DNA of 7,802 nucleotides from Anaerolineae bacterium (GCA_028284105.1 JANQSK010000517.1:1-7802), one strand, 5' to 3'; counted from the first letter of the stretch, positions 1-6,726 are shown. Numbers and translations are program-made. The notes: generated by a model from the sequence alone, not told the origin.

Positions 1-299
1 GTATTGACAATACGTCGTCTTGGGGCGGGCGCGCTTGGTTCGGGTCCGGCTTCTTCGTAATCCTCTTTTGAAGGATTTGAAGGCTCCATTTTTGCGAGCG
101 ACCCCGATAAAAGCTCGAGCTGTTTGATGACATCCTCTCTTGTTTTAAAGCGCTGGTGAAGAATTCGAATAAAAGGAGCATCTAACCCGAACGCCGCCAG
201 TGCAGCCTCAGGCTCTTCTCGAAATTGCTGAAATAAGTCTGGGTTATTTGCTAGTTGTTCAAATAATTTGATTTGTTCGGATATCGATGGTGTCGCCAT
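1..299 (-). CDS. small acidic hypothetical protein, N-terminal 99 residues (C-terminus beyond left edge)
   Basis: An uninterrupted minus-strand frame opens with ATG at 299-297 and stays open to the left edge, giving 99 residues with no stop. GAGGAG (303-308 on the plus strand) lies just upstream as ribosome binding site, though its spacing is short. Residues about 7-45 look helical and contain 'LANNPDLFQQFREEPEAALA' followed by 'AFGLDA'. This pattern of N/D-P-x-L, F-R-x-x-P-E-x-x-L, then F-G-L is seen in LigA-like and Nif11/Os1348-like small domains, some of which serve as leader peptides of ribosomally made, modified peptides. Residues about 46-70 form a second amphipathic helix, and the tail from about 75 is rich in Pro, Glu and Ser and ends in RRRIV. 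The reading frame is well supported. The family assignment is only a resemblance recalled by eye, and an ordinary small cytosolic protein is equally possible. No signal peptide or membrane segment is visible. Confidence 0.7.
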   Translation of the reverse strand, partial: MATPSISEQIKLFEQLANNPDLFQQFREEPEAALAAFGLDAPFIRILHQRFKTREDVIKQLELLSGSLAKMEPSNPSKEDYEEAGPEPSAPAPRRRIVN

Positions 300-329
300 A
301 AACTCCTCTTCGCACGAGTGGATTAGAAG

Positions 330-358
330 AGCATAGCATAGGGATTTGGCATTCGCAA
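330..358 (-). promoter_or_regulatory. candidate promoter for the minus-strand gene
   Basis: Read on the minus strand, TTGCGA (358-353) and TATGCT (335-330) are separated by 17 bp. Each matches the sigma-70 consensus at 4 of 6 positions. Transcription would start near 323, leaving a leader of about 24 nt that contains the GAGGAG ribosome binding site. A second TATGCT overlaps at 340-335. This is an inference from spacing and match only. Confidence 0.4.
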
Positions 359-362
359 GGTG

Positions 363-382
363 GGGGGCGTTCACGCCTTTTT
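363..382 (+). terminator. terminator-like GC hairpin plus T5 in the divergent intergenic region
   Basis: GGCG (366-369) pairs with CGCC (374-377) around the tetraloop TTCA. The stem can be lengthened by G-U pairs between 363-365 and 378-380, and TTTTT follows at 378-382. Read on the plus strand this is a short stem with a U tract, as in an intrinsic terminator. No plus-strand gene ends here, so if it works it would stop transcription coming antisense out of the left gene, or act in a leader ahead of the gene at 544. Confidence 0.3.
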
Positions 383-410
383 CACATTTTCAGGACTATA
401 TCTCTATGAC
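381..410 (+). promoter_or_regulatory. weak candidate promoter for the large secreted protein
   Basis: TTCACA (381-386, 5 of 6 to TTGACA) and TATGAC (405-410, 4 of 6 to TATAAT) are 18 bp apart. An alternative -10, TATAAA at 488-493, is a better hexamer and closer to the gene but lacks a recognisable -35 at 16-18 bp. The two could not be told apart from sequence alone. Confidence 0.22.
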
Positions 411-543
411 GATTGCGTTATAGAGTTCCGTTCCTCCCCTTTCTAAAATTAAGGATGCGAGGAATGCCTGATGTTCCTTGGTTTCAGTATAAAACGACCC
501 ATTTTTCATCATTGCATCATCGATACAAACTGAAGGATTACAT

Positions 544-3500
544 ATGGACAACCGATTAATGAGCAAGCAAGATCAATCTATTGGACAAGCCAAGCGTATT
601 GGCGTGATTGTGTTTATCTGCTTGTCTGTCTTTCTTGTTATGCTTGGCGCAACGGCCGTATTGGTTCAGGCGGCAACTGTTTCTAAAACAAACACGACTG
701 ATGGTGTGGCTGATCGAAAAGAAATTACACGAACTGTGACATTCTCGGGCGGCGACTTTTCCGCTGGAGGTCGCGTATCAAATGTGACACTCTCTGTTGA
801 ACTAGAAAAGACGGACGTGAGCTGTGGCAGTTATTCAAGCGGTAATGTGTTTAACCGTGAAATTTATATGATGCTCACTAGCCCGAACAGCACCGAAATC
901 GTCTTGATTGAAAGCATTCTTGGAAATGGCGGTAGCGGGAATCCTTCCTCTTTTTCTAGCAATGATGTCTACAATGGTGTAGTTACCATCACATTTGATG
1001 ATGATGCAGCCACTCAAATTGGAGGGCCTGCACCAGCAGATGGCACTTTCCGACCAGAGCAACCATTGTCCAGTTTTATAGGCGAAGATCCTTTAGGGGA
1101 ATGGGTTTTAACCATCGGGGATAGCACCAACGGTGCCCCGCTTTGTTTCTATGAAATGACGTTGAATATTGACGCAGATCAACCTCCTGTCGCGGATGAT
1201 CAAACGTTTTCTGTAGATGAAAATGTTCCAAATGGAACGGCTGTTGATACCGTCATCGTTACCGATTCAGACCCAGGTGATAAGTTCACCTTTGTTGAAA
1301 CAGGTGGTACAGGCTTGGCTATCTTTGAAATTGATGAGTCTACTGGTGCAATCAGCGTGACAGATAGCATCCAGCTCGATTTTGAAAATCCTGCGATGGA
1401 TCAATATACCTACATCATTGAAGTGACCGATAGTGGCGCTTTAACGGATACTGCGACGATTACAATTAACGTTTCAGATACAAATGATGATCCAACCGAT
1501 ATCTCATTAACACCTTCTTCTGTTGTAGAGCATCAACCCGCGGCTACGGTTGTTGGGGCATTATCGACTACGGATCAAGATGCTGGGGATTCACACAGTT
1601 ACTCATTGGTCGCTGGCACAGGTGATACAGACAATGGCTCATTCCAAATTAATGGGTCAAATGTTGAAACGGCCGTTGAGCTTGATTATGATGTGCAAAT
1701 TACCTATACCATTCGCGTTGAGACCAATGACGGCAATGGGGGCACTTTTGCAAAACCGCTCACTATTACGGTTAGCGACGGCAATGATCCACCTACCGAC
1801 ATCACCTTGTCAAATAGCACGATTGAAGAGAACCAGCCAACCACAACGGTCGTCGGTGGCCTTTCTTCAACCGATCCAAATGCTGATTCGCATACCTACT
1901 CGCTCGTTGCTGGAGCGGGGGATGATGATAACGGTGACTTTACGATTGCGGGGACAGATTTGCAGTCCAATGTGATCTTTGATTTTGAGACGCCACCAGT
2001 CACTCGCACCGTTCGAATTGAAACGAATGATGGGAATGGGGGGACCTTCGAAGAAGCCTTCATCATTACCATCACCAATGCGGATGATCCAGCAACAGAC
2101 TTTACGTTATCCAATTCAACCATTACTGAATCACTGCCGATAAACACACCTATTGGCACATTTACGGCCGTTGATATCGATGGCGGTACTTACGCTTATT
2201 CGCTAACTGCTGGAAGCGGTGATGCGGACAATGGGAATTTCACTATTGTTGGTGATGAACTACAGTCTGGTATTTCTTTTGATTATGAAACTCAAATTAC
2301 ACACACCATTCGCGTTGAGCAAAATGACGGTGTTTCTACTACGCAGCGGGTCTTCTCAATTGTTGTTATCAATGACAATGAGGCGCCTACGGATATCTCG
2401 CTTTCTCCAAGCAGTGTGCTCGAACATCAAACTGCCGGAACAACTGTTGGTTCTTTATCAACAACGGATGGGGATATTGGCAATACGCATTCCTATTCCC
2501 TTGTGGCAGGGGCTGGAGATGATGACAATGCCTTATTCCAAATCTCTGGAACAGATTTAGAAACGGCCGTTGAGCTCGATCGAGATGTTCAGGTTACCCG
2601 TACAGTCCGGATCGAAACAAATGATGGCCTTGGTGGTACATTTGAAAAATCATTCGTCATCAATATTGATGATGGCAATGATCCACCGACAGATATCGAT
2701 CTAGACAATGCAACGGTCCAAGAAAACCAAGCGTCAGGTGCTTTGGTTGGTAACTTAAGCGCAACTGATCCAAATGCAGACTCACCGCTTACCTACACGC
2801 TGCCCATTGGCACACCAGACAATTCAGCTTTCCAAATCATGGGTACGCAATTGCAATCCAACATGACCTTTGATCGCGAAAGTGAGGACACCTACAACAT
2901 TATGATTGAAGTAGATGATGGGAATGGGGGCACTTACCAAGAGCCATTTACCATTACGATTTCAAATGCCAATGATGCACCAACGAGCATTAGTCTGACC
3001 CCATCCTCTGTGCAAGAGAATCAGCCCGTTGGCACTATTGTTGGGGCACTCTCCTCTTCCGATCAAGATGGGGATGCTCAAACATACACCTTGGTAGCAG
3101 GTTCTGGTGACACACACAATGGATTTTTCACTGTTAATGGAACGAACTTAGAAACGAACAATATTTTTGATTTTGAGACTGCACCTGCCTTTTATTCTGT
3201 TCGAATGGAAACATATGATGGGGCAGGAGGCTACTTCACTCAAACATTATCGATTACGATTTCGAATGGTAATGATGCGCCCACAGACATCACCATCGAC
3301 TCAACAACTTTTGAGGAAAATCTCGTTATTGGTAGTGAAGTTGCTAGCCTTTCGACAACAGACCCTGACACGGCCGATTCACATACCTACAGCCTTGTTG
3401 CTGGAACGGGTGATACGCACAACGCGTTATTCACCTTTACTGACGAGATTCTAGAAACTAACGCAACCTTCGACTTTGAAACCGATCCATTAACCTACAC

Positions 3501-4653
3501 CATTCGAGTGCAAACAGATGACGGAGGTTTAATATTCACCGAAATCATTACATTAAATTTGACCAATGCGAATGATGCACCAATAGCCGCCCCAGACTAC
3601 GGTGGTGCGACCGATGAAGACAATGAATTAAATGTGGTTGCTGGAAGTGGTGTACTTATCAATGATTCAGATGAAGATTTCGGGGATACATTCTCAGTGA
3701 CTAGTTTTGATTCTCTGAGTGCCAATGGTGCCATCATCAATGTCGGAAGTGATGGTAGCTTTAGCTACGATCCGCGTGGTGTCACTGCGCTCCAAGCATT
3801 AGAGCAAGGTGAAGTCTTCGTCGATAATTTTGACTATATCATTTCAGATAGTGGGAGCTTAACAGCCACTGGTAATGTAACCGTCACTGTTACGGGTATT
3901 AATGATAACCCGGTTGCTGGCACAGACTCTGTTTTTACCGGACAGGATCAAGATTTAATCATTTCTGTATTGCTAAATGATACGGACCCAGAGGATGATG
4001 GCTTAACCATTGATTCTGTTACCCAACCTACCGAAGGCACGGTGACGAATAATGGCAATGGCACAGTCACTTATAGCCCACGGGCTGGCTTTATTGGTCA
4101 TGATAGCTTCACATACTCTATCAGTGATGGAAATGGAGGTACGGCCACCGGCACTGTTGAGGTGGCTGTTGGGGAATCAAAGGCCTTTTTACCCATTGGT
4201 GTTTTGGACTATACGCCATCACCCGATCTTGTTGTAACCGATATTCAAGCAACTGCAGATGAAATCCAAGTTGAGATCACCAACCAAGGTGCTGTTGCGA
4301 CTGACAATGGATTCTGGGTAGATTTTTACATTGATCCTGATCCAGTCCCATCTGAAGAAGACCAAGTTTGGCAAGATGTCAGCAGTGAAGGTTTGGTTTG
4401 GGGTGTCAATATTAGTATCGCTCCTGGAGAGTCGTTAACGCTTGTTTACAGCACGACACCGGGTGCTCCCAATCTATATTTTTCAGCAGAGAATAGCCTT
4501 TATAGCGGAACGCTACCCGCAGGAACGCCTGTTTATGCGCATGTCGATTCGGCCCATCTAACGACAGATTATGGGGGCATTTTAGAAAGTCACGAGCGCT
4601 ACGACCAAGCCTATAACAACATTAGTGATATGTATTCTGCGAATAGTCCATAG
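544..4653 (+). CDS. large secreted P-domain/cadherin-repeat/CARDB protein, probable adhesin or surface-matrix protein
   Basis: A protein of 1369 residues. AAGGA (533-537) sits six bases before the chosen ATG, which supports this start over the in-frame Met6. Residues 19-41 are a hydrophobic signal segment ending in V-Q-A, so cleavage after Ala43 is likely. Residues about 50-211 resemble the proprotein-convertase P-domain (LTSPNSTE, TFDDDAA, FIGEDPLGEWVLTIGDS). Residues 214-315 are a cadherin-type domain with DENVPNGT and LDFEN. Residues 317-1011 are seven related cadherin-like repeats of 98-100 residues, most closing with a calcium-site-like N-x-N-D or D-G-N-D followed by [A/P]PT. Residues 1012-1121 resemble VCBS-type repeats, and 1122-1214 a bacterial Ig-like unit. 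After a short FLPI linker comes a CARDB-like domain (about 1228-1369, starting PDLVV). No catalytic motif, LPXTG, dockerin or late membrane helix is seen. Calcium-dependent adhesion is inferred from the domain families. Confidence 0.9.
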   Translation: MDNRLMSKQDQSIGQAKRIGVIVFICLSVFLVMLGATAVLVQAATVSKTNTTDGVADRKEITRTVTFSGGDFSAGGRVSNVTLSVELEKTDVSCGSYSSGNVFNREIYMMLTSPNSTEIVLIESILGNGGSGNPSSFSSNDVYNGVVTITFDDDAATQIGGPAPADGTFRPEQPLSSFIGEDPLGEWVLTIGDSTNGAPLCFYEMTLNIDADQPPVADDQTFSVDENVPNGTAVDTVIVTDSDPGDKFTFVETGGTGLAIFEIDESTGAISVTDSIQLDFENPAMDQYTYIIEVTDSGALTDTATITINVSDTNDDPTDISLTPSSVVEHQPAATVVGALSTTDQDAGDSHSYSLVAGTGDTDNGSFQINGSNVETAVELDYDVQITYTIRVETNDGNGGTFAKPLTITVSDGNDPPTDITLSNSTIEENQPTTTVVGGLSSTDPNADSHTYSLVAGAGDDDNGDFTIAGTDLQSNVIFDFETPPVTRTVRIETNDGNGGTFEEAFIITITNADDPATDFTLSNSTITESLPINTPIGTFTAVDIDGGTYAYSLTAGSGDADNGNFTIVGDELQSGISFDYETQITHTIRVEQNDGVSTTQRVFSIVVINDNEAPTDISLSPSSVLEHQTAGTTVGSLSTTDGDIGNTHSYSLVAGAGDDDNALFQISGTDLETAVELDRDVQVTRTVRIETNDGLGGTFEKSFVINIDDGNDPPTDIDLDNATVQENQASGALVGNLSATDPNADSPLTYTLPIGTPDNSAFQIMGTQLQSNMTFDRESEDTYNIMIEVDDGNGGTYQEPFTITISNANDAPTSISLTPSSVQENQPVGTIVGALSSSDQDGDAQTYTLVAGSGDTHNGFFTVNGTNLETNNIFDFETAPAFYSVRMETYDGAGGYFTQTLSITISNGNDAPTDITIDSTTFEENLVIGSEVASLSTTDPDTADSHTYSLVAGTGDTHNALFTFTDEILETNATFDFETDPLTYTIRVQTDDGGLIFTEIITLNLTNANDAPIAAPDYGGATDEDNELNVVAGSGVLINDSDEDFGDTFSVTSFDSLSANGAIINVGSDGSFSYDPRGVTALQALEQGEVFVDNFDYIISDSGSLTATGNVTVTVTGINDNPVAGTDSVFTGQDQDLIISVLLNDTDPEDDGLTIDSVTQPTEGTVTNNGNGTVTYSPRAGFIGHDSFTYSISDGNGGTATGTVEVAVGESKAFLPIGVLDYTPSPDLVVTDIQATADEIQVEITNQGAVATDNGFWVDFYIDPDPVPSEEDQVWQDVSSEGLVWGVNISIAPGESLTLVYSTTPGAPNLYFSAENSLYSGTLPAGTPVYAHVDSAHLTTDYGGILESHERYDQAYNNISDMYSANSP
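1492..3576 (+). repeat. seven in-frame cadherin-like repeats of about 300 bp
   Basis: Unit boundaries by reading frame are 1492-1788, 1789-2088, 2089-2382, 2383-2682, 2683-2976, 2977-3276 and 3277-3576, encoding 99, 100, 98, 100, 98, 100 and 100 residues. Each unit shows the same order of marks: PTDI near the start, E-[H/N]-Q, TVVG-like, S-[T/S]-[T/S]-D, YSLVAG-G-D, N-x-x-F, LDYD or FDFE, then a closing N/D-rich motif. Units 1 and 4 share ETAVELD and an EHQ variant. Units 2 and 5 share DPNADS and LQSN. This is protein-level repetition that has diverged at DNA level, not a recent tandem array. Confidence 0.85.
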
Positions 4654-4658
4654 GTCAT

Positions 4659-4672
4659 TGATAGGTCTATCA
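4659..4672. repeat. short palindrome just after the large gene
   Basis: TGATAG and CTATCA flank a central GT, six bases after the stop codon. It could form a small hairpin at the 3' end of the transcript, but there is no T run, the stem is AT-rich, and a two-base loop is tight. It may equally be a protein-binding palindrome. The role is undecided. Confidence 0.25.
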
Positions 4673-4783
4673 GTTGATTTACGGCCGTATCTTCCTGTGT
4701 TACGTAATCAGTAGGATCAAGATATCAAACTCAATCGAATTGATTAGAGATAAGAAAAATTGAACGAAATCATCATCAATCAT

Positions 4784-4788
4784 GAGGA
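4784..4788 (+). promoter_or_regulatory. ribosome binding site deciding the 4794 start
   Basis: GAGGA lies five bases upstream of the ATG at 4794 and directly overlaps the ATG at 4782. This makes the downstream ATG the likely start and shortens the protein by four residues. Nothing purine-rich precedes 4782 at a useful distance. Confidence 0.6.
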
Positions 4789-4793
4789 TTATT

Positions 4794-5477
4794 ATGAAAA
4801 ACTTTAGGGAGCATCTTTACAAAATTGCCCAGACCGTCATTGCTGATTTCATTCCGGCTTCAGCCCAAGAAGCCGGGCGACGACAAGTTGAGAAATTGGC
4901 TGAACAATTTGTGTTTGTCAATCTCATTTTTCAAAAATCAGCTCAACTATTTCATCGTGAAAAATGGATGAAGCTCAATTGGGGCGTTTTAGGATTACTT
5001 GGCGTATTTGGGGCTGGAACGGCCGTATTGCTTGGCATCCTTTCACCATCAGCAACGGCTGAATATGAGCTACCACCACGCGATACACCCATTACGGAAG
5101 TGACAACGAGCAACACCTTTGGAGTACCTGTTGGTGTGCGGATTCATTTACAAGGGGAATTTGTCGAAAGCTGGCCGTGGGATGATCTTCATTGGCAATC
5201 GGATCTATGGCAAACGGTTGAGTGGCAAGATCAAGATGGGCAATGGATTAAAGTAGATGGCTGGCATGGTCAATTTGATACCATTTTCCCTGAAGACACG
5301 CGTATGGTGGCGCAACGGGAGCTTTGGGCCACGAATGACCATCTCGGTACCGGACCGTTTCGTTGGAAGATTTCATATGGTGAAAACGGCCGTTTGTTGC
5401 AAACAAGCGATCCCTTTTATCTACCAGATGAATCTGGTGATGTTGTCAAGGTTCGCTTAGAGCTTTGGCCTCGATAA
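4794..5477 (+). CDS. single-pass membrane protein with tryptophan-rich outer domain, function unknown
   Basis: A protein of 227 residues. The start at 4794 is preferred over the in-frame ATG at 4782 because GAGGA (4784-4788) sits five bases before 4794 and would overlap the upstream ATG, which has no ribosome binding site of its own. Residues 1-61 are a basic, mostly helical, probably cytoplasmic segment. Residues 62-83 form one hydrophobic helix (VLGLLGVFGAGTAVLLGIL). Residues about 90-227 form a beta-rich outer domain with ten or so tryptophans, seven of them within about 35 residues (WPWDDLHWQSDLW, then EWQ, QWI, GWHG). No cysteine, methionine cluster or CxxxC copper site is seen. I recognise no family. 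It precedes ctaG by 110 bp in the same orientation, which allows a link with respiratory-chain assembly, but the region between carries its own hairpin and promoter-like box, so co-transcription is uncertain. Confidence 0.85.
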   Translation: MKNFREHLYKIAQTVIADFIPASAQEAGRRQVEKLAEQFVFVNLIFQKSAQLFHREKWMKLNWGVLGLLGVFGAGTAVLLGILSPSATAEYELPPRDTPITEVTTSNTFGVPVGVRIHLQGEFVESWPWDDLHWQSDLWQTVEWQDQDGQWIKVDGWHGQFDTIFPEDTRMVAQRELWATNDHLGTGPFRWKISYGENGRLLQTSDPFYLPDESGDVVKVRLELWPR

Positions 5478-5497
5478 TGTTGGGAAAAACTATTCCA

Positions 5498-5520
5498 TAA
5501 CGGTTACTTTTCAGCCGTTA
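5498..5520. repeat. inverted repeat after the 4794 gene, possible terminator stem
   Basis: TAACGG (5498-5503) and CCGTTA (5515-5520) are perfect complements around an 11-base loop, 20 bases after the stop codon. An RNA hairpin here could end or slow transcription, but no U tract follows on the plus strand, so a classical intrinsic terminator is not shown. Confidence 0.35.
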
Positions 5521-5553
5521 GAAAATCACACATCACTAAATAATTAAAAGATC

Positions 5554-5615
5554 AAAACAGACCTGTAGCTTGTGCTAAACTCTTAGGATGGAAAGCATTT
5601 TCTCAGGTCTGTTTT
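5554..5615. repeat. perfect 12-bp inverted repeat straddling the ctaG start codon
   Basis: AAAACAGACCTG (5554-5565) and CAGGTCTGTTTT (5604-5615) are exact reverse complements separated by 38 bases. The pairing can extend through AAAG (5547-5550) with CTTT (5616-5619) across a three-base bulge. A small inner pair, GCTT (5568-5571) with AAGC (5593-5596), also exists. The loop holds the candidate -10 box and the ATG of ctaG at 5588. The right arm codes for residues 6-10 of CtaG. It could be a paired DNA operator, or, if RNA reads through from upstream, a hairpin that hides or frames the start codon. Confidence 0.7.
5573..5581 (+). promoter_or_regulatory. extended -10 box for a possible leaderless ctaG transcript
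   Basis: TG-C-TAAACT forms an extended -10 (TG, one base, then a hexamer matching 4 of 6 to TATAAT). Six bases separate it from the ATG at 5588, so the A of ATG falls at the expected transcription start. No good -35 box is present, as is common for extended -10 promoters. The ATG has only AGG directly abutting it, which cannot act as a normally spaced Shine-Dalgarno. Confidence 0.4.
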
Positions 5616-6502
5616 CTTTCCAATATTGGCAGATCACCACCTTCTTTTTTGTTGGGGTGGCTCTGTTTGTTTTCCAGAAAGGGTGGGGCCGTATAAACCA
5701 ACTCGCCCTTCAAGACTCAGAATTGCAGCCCATTAAAAAATATCAACGCACAGCCTTTTTCGCTGGCATGTTTTTAATTTTGCTGATTTTAGGTTCCCCT
5801 ATTCATCATTTAGCAACCCAAATGTTTTCAGTCCATGTTGGGCAGCATATCTTATTGATGGCGTTGATTCCCTGTTTAATCAACTTATCGAACCCTCTGC
5901 CTATTCTTTGGCTTGGCTTACCCCAGCGTCTAAAAACGGCCGTTTCTCAGCAAGTAGAAAATCCCCGCTGGAACACGCTTAAAGATGGATTACATCAGGT
6001 GACCAGTCCCGGCGCTGCATTTGTCATGGCAACCGTCACATTTTGGATTTGGTATGATCCCCAAGTTCACCAGCTGACTCGCCAATATCGCTGGGTTCAC
6101 TCTCTTGAAACAACACTCTTGTTAAGCGTCGCTTTGCTCTATTGGTGGCACATCCTAGGTGCCGCGCCTCGAATCCATCGCAGAATGCCCCCTGTTGTTC
6201 GTATCCTTTACACTATTATGGGAACTTGGCCTATCAAGATTGTGGGGCTTATTTTATTGTTCTCAAGTCAAAACGTATATCAATATCCTGACGTATACCA
6301 ATTTTCAGGGTTGAACATCAATGATCAAGGGGTAGGGGCAATTATTGTATGGGCATTAGGGGGATTCGTGTTTTCATCAACTGCCACATTGCTTGCGCGT
6401 GATTGGATGTACAACGAAGAAATAAAACCGATAGATCCTTCTCCCGCGTGGCAAAATGAGTATGAGATGCGCGCCCCAGGCTTCCCAAGCGCACGCCCTT
6501 AA
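5588..6502 (+). CDS. ctaG: CtaG-type cytochrome c oxidase (caa3) assembly membrane protein
   Basis: A 304-residue polytopic membrane protein matching the caa3_CtaG family, which helps build caa3/aa3-type heme-copper oxidases in the cytoplasmic membrane and is linked to copper delivery to the oxidase. Several hydrophobic helices are visible: about 13-30, 56-70, 86-108, 142-158, 174-191, 205-226 and 249-269. Family-like features are SPIHHLA (70-76) followed by FSVHVGQHILL with His83 and His87, the P95 helix break, WWH (His188), and a late ND-Q-G-V-G-A-I-I-V-W motif (Asp246, Gln247), which corresponds to the DQ-GG-W signature I know from this family. Length is ordinary for the family. The C-terminal 35 residues are polar and cytoplasmic or surface-exposed. 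No oxidase subunit lies in the window. It is a different family from the Cox11-type proteins also named CtaG. The start lies within the inverted repeat at 5554-5615. Confidence 0.85.
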   Translation: MESIFSGLFSFQYWQITTFFFVGVALFVFQKGWGRINQLALQDSELQPIKKYQRTAFFAGMFLILLILGSPIHHLATQMFSVHVGQHILLMALIPCLINLSNPLPILWLGLPQRLKTAVSQQVENPRWNTLKDGLHQVTSPGAAFVMATVTFWIWYDPQVHQLTRQYRWVHSLETTLLLSVALLYWWHILGAAPRIHRRMPPVVRILYTIMGTWPIKIVGLILLFSSQNVYQYPDVYQFSGLNINDQGVGAIIVWALGGFVFSSTATLLARDWMYNEEIKPIDPSPAWQNEYEMRAPGFPSARP

Positions 6503-6505
6503 AAT

Positions 6506-6555
6506 AGAAAACAGTCGCAATGGACATTGATTTTCTGACTCATTAGAGCTTTTTA
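6506..6555 (+). terminator. possible terminator after ctaG
   Basis: Beginning four bases after the stop, AGAAAA (6506-6511) pairs with TTTTCT (6531-6536), and CAAT (6518-6521) pairs with ATTG (6526-6529) around GGAC. A T run, CTTTTTAT, follows at 6549-6556 but 12 bases downstream of the stem. The AT-rich stem and the gap before the T run make this a weak call. Confidence 0.25.
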
Positions 6556-6576
6556 TCAAAATAGGGGATAAAAGGC
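6548..6576. repeat. ten-pair inverted repeat in the ctaG downstream gap
   Basis: GCTTTTTATC (6548-6557) pairs with GATAAAAGGC (6567-6576) with a single G-U wobble and a nine-base loop. No T run follows on either strand, so it does not read as a standard terminator. It could be a 3' stabilising hairpin for the ctaG message or part of an untranslated RNA element. Confidence 0.4.
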
Positions 6577-6665
6577 GTGAAAAAGAGGCGCATTCCTAAA
6601 AATATATTGCCAAAACAGATCAAATCGTTTACAAATTTTAAAACAATCAGAGATAGCTGATAAAT

Positions 6666-6689
6666 GGAGAATAAAAAATCTTATTCTCC
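6666..6689. repeat. perfect 9-bp hairpin upstream of the 177-residue gene
   Basis: GGAGAATAA (6666-6674) and TTATTCTCC (6681-6689) are exact reverse complements around a six-base loop. It lies about 75 bp before the next gene and directly abuts the TGTGA/TCACA palindrome. There is no T run. It may be a regulator-binding site, or a hairpin if transcribed from upstream. Confidence 0.5.
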
Positions 6690-6704
6690 TGTGAGTAAAT
6701 CACA
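6690..6704. promoter_or_regulatory. TGTGA-N5-TCACA palindrome, possible Crp/Fnr-family-like operator
   Basis: TGTGA (6690-6694) and TCACA (6700-6704) are perfect complements with five bases between. The classical CRP site has the same half-sites with six bases between, so this is one base short. Its centre lies about 65 bp upstream of the likely transcription start of the 6765 gene, close to where activators of the CRP family often bind. Regulator identity is unknown. Confidence 0.3.
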
Positions 6705-6726
6705 TACCCGTTCAGAACTTCTAAAC

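Noticed and set aside
835..1062. Minus-strand ORF of 75 codons inside the large gene
   Set aside because: It overlaps fully the P-domain coding frame, has no ribosome binding site of note, and its translation shows no domain; a shadow.
3370..3377. ACGGCCGA as an eleventh copy of the iterated palindrome
   Set aside because: It has one mismatch and is not self-complementary over eight bases; kept only as a near-copy.
1550..3454. Several out-of-frame plus-strand ORFs and one minus-strand ORF inside the repeat region
   Set aside because: They reappear at matching places in successive repeats with Met/Leu/Arg-rich, low-complexity translations, as expected of alternate frames of repeated Asp/Gly/Thr-rich coding DNA.
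1492..3576. CRISPR or satellite array
   Set aside because: Units are about 300 bp, diverged at DNA level, in frame and protein-coding; there are no short identical repeats with spacers.
4681..4688. ACGGCCGT after the large gene as part of a terminator
   Set aside because: The octamer is self-complementary but cannot form a hairpin with a loop, and no T run follows; it is better explained as one of the dispersed copies.
4700..4707. TTACGTAA palindrome between genes
   Set aside because: Only eight bases, a single copy and no positional relation to a promoter; expected by chance often enough not to report as a site.
4782..4793. Upstream ATG giving four extra residues to the membrane protein
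   Set aside because: It coincides with the GAGGA ribosome site that serves the ATG at 4794 and has no site of its own.
6342..6559. Two overlapping minus-strand ORFs at the ctaG 3' end
   Set aside because: Both lie mostly antisense to the well-supported CtaG frame and show no coherent protein features.
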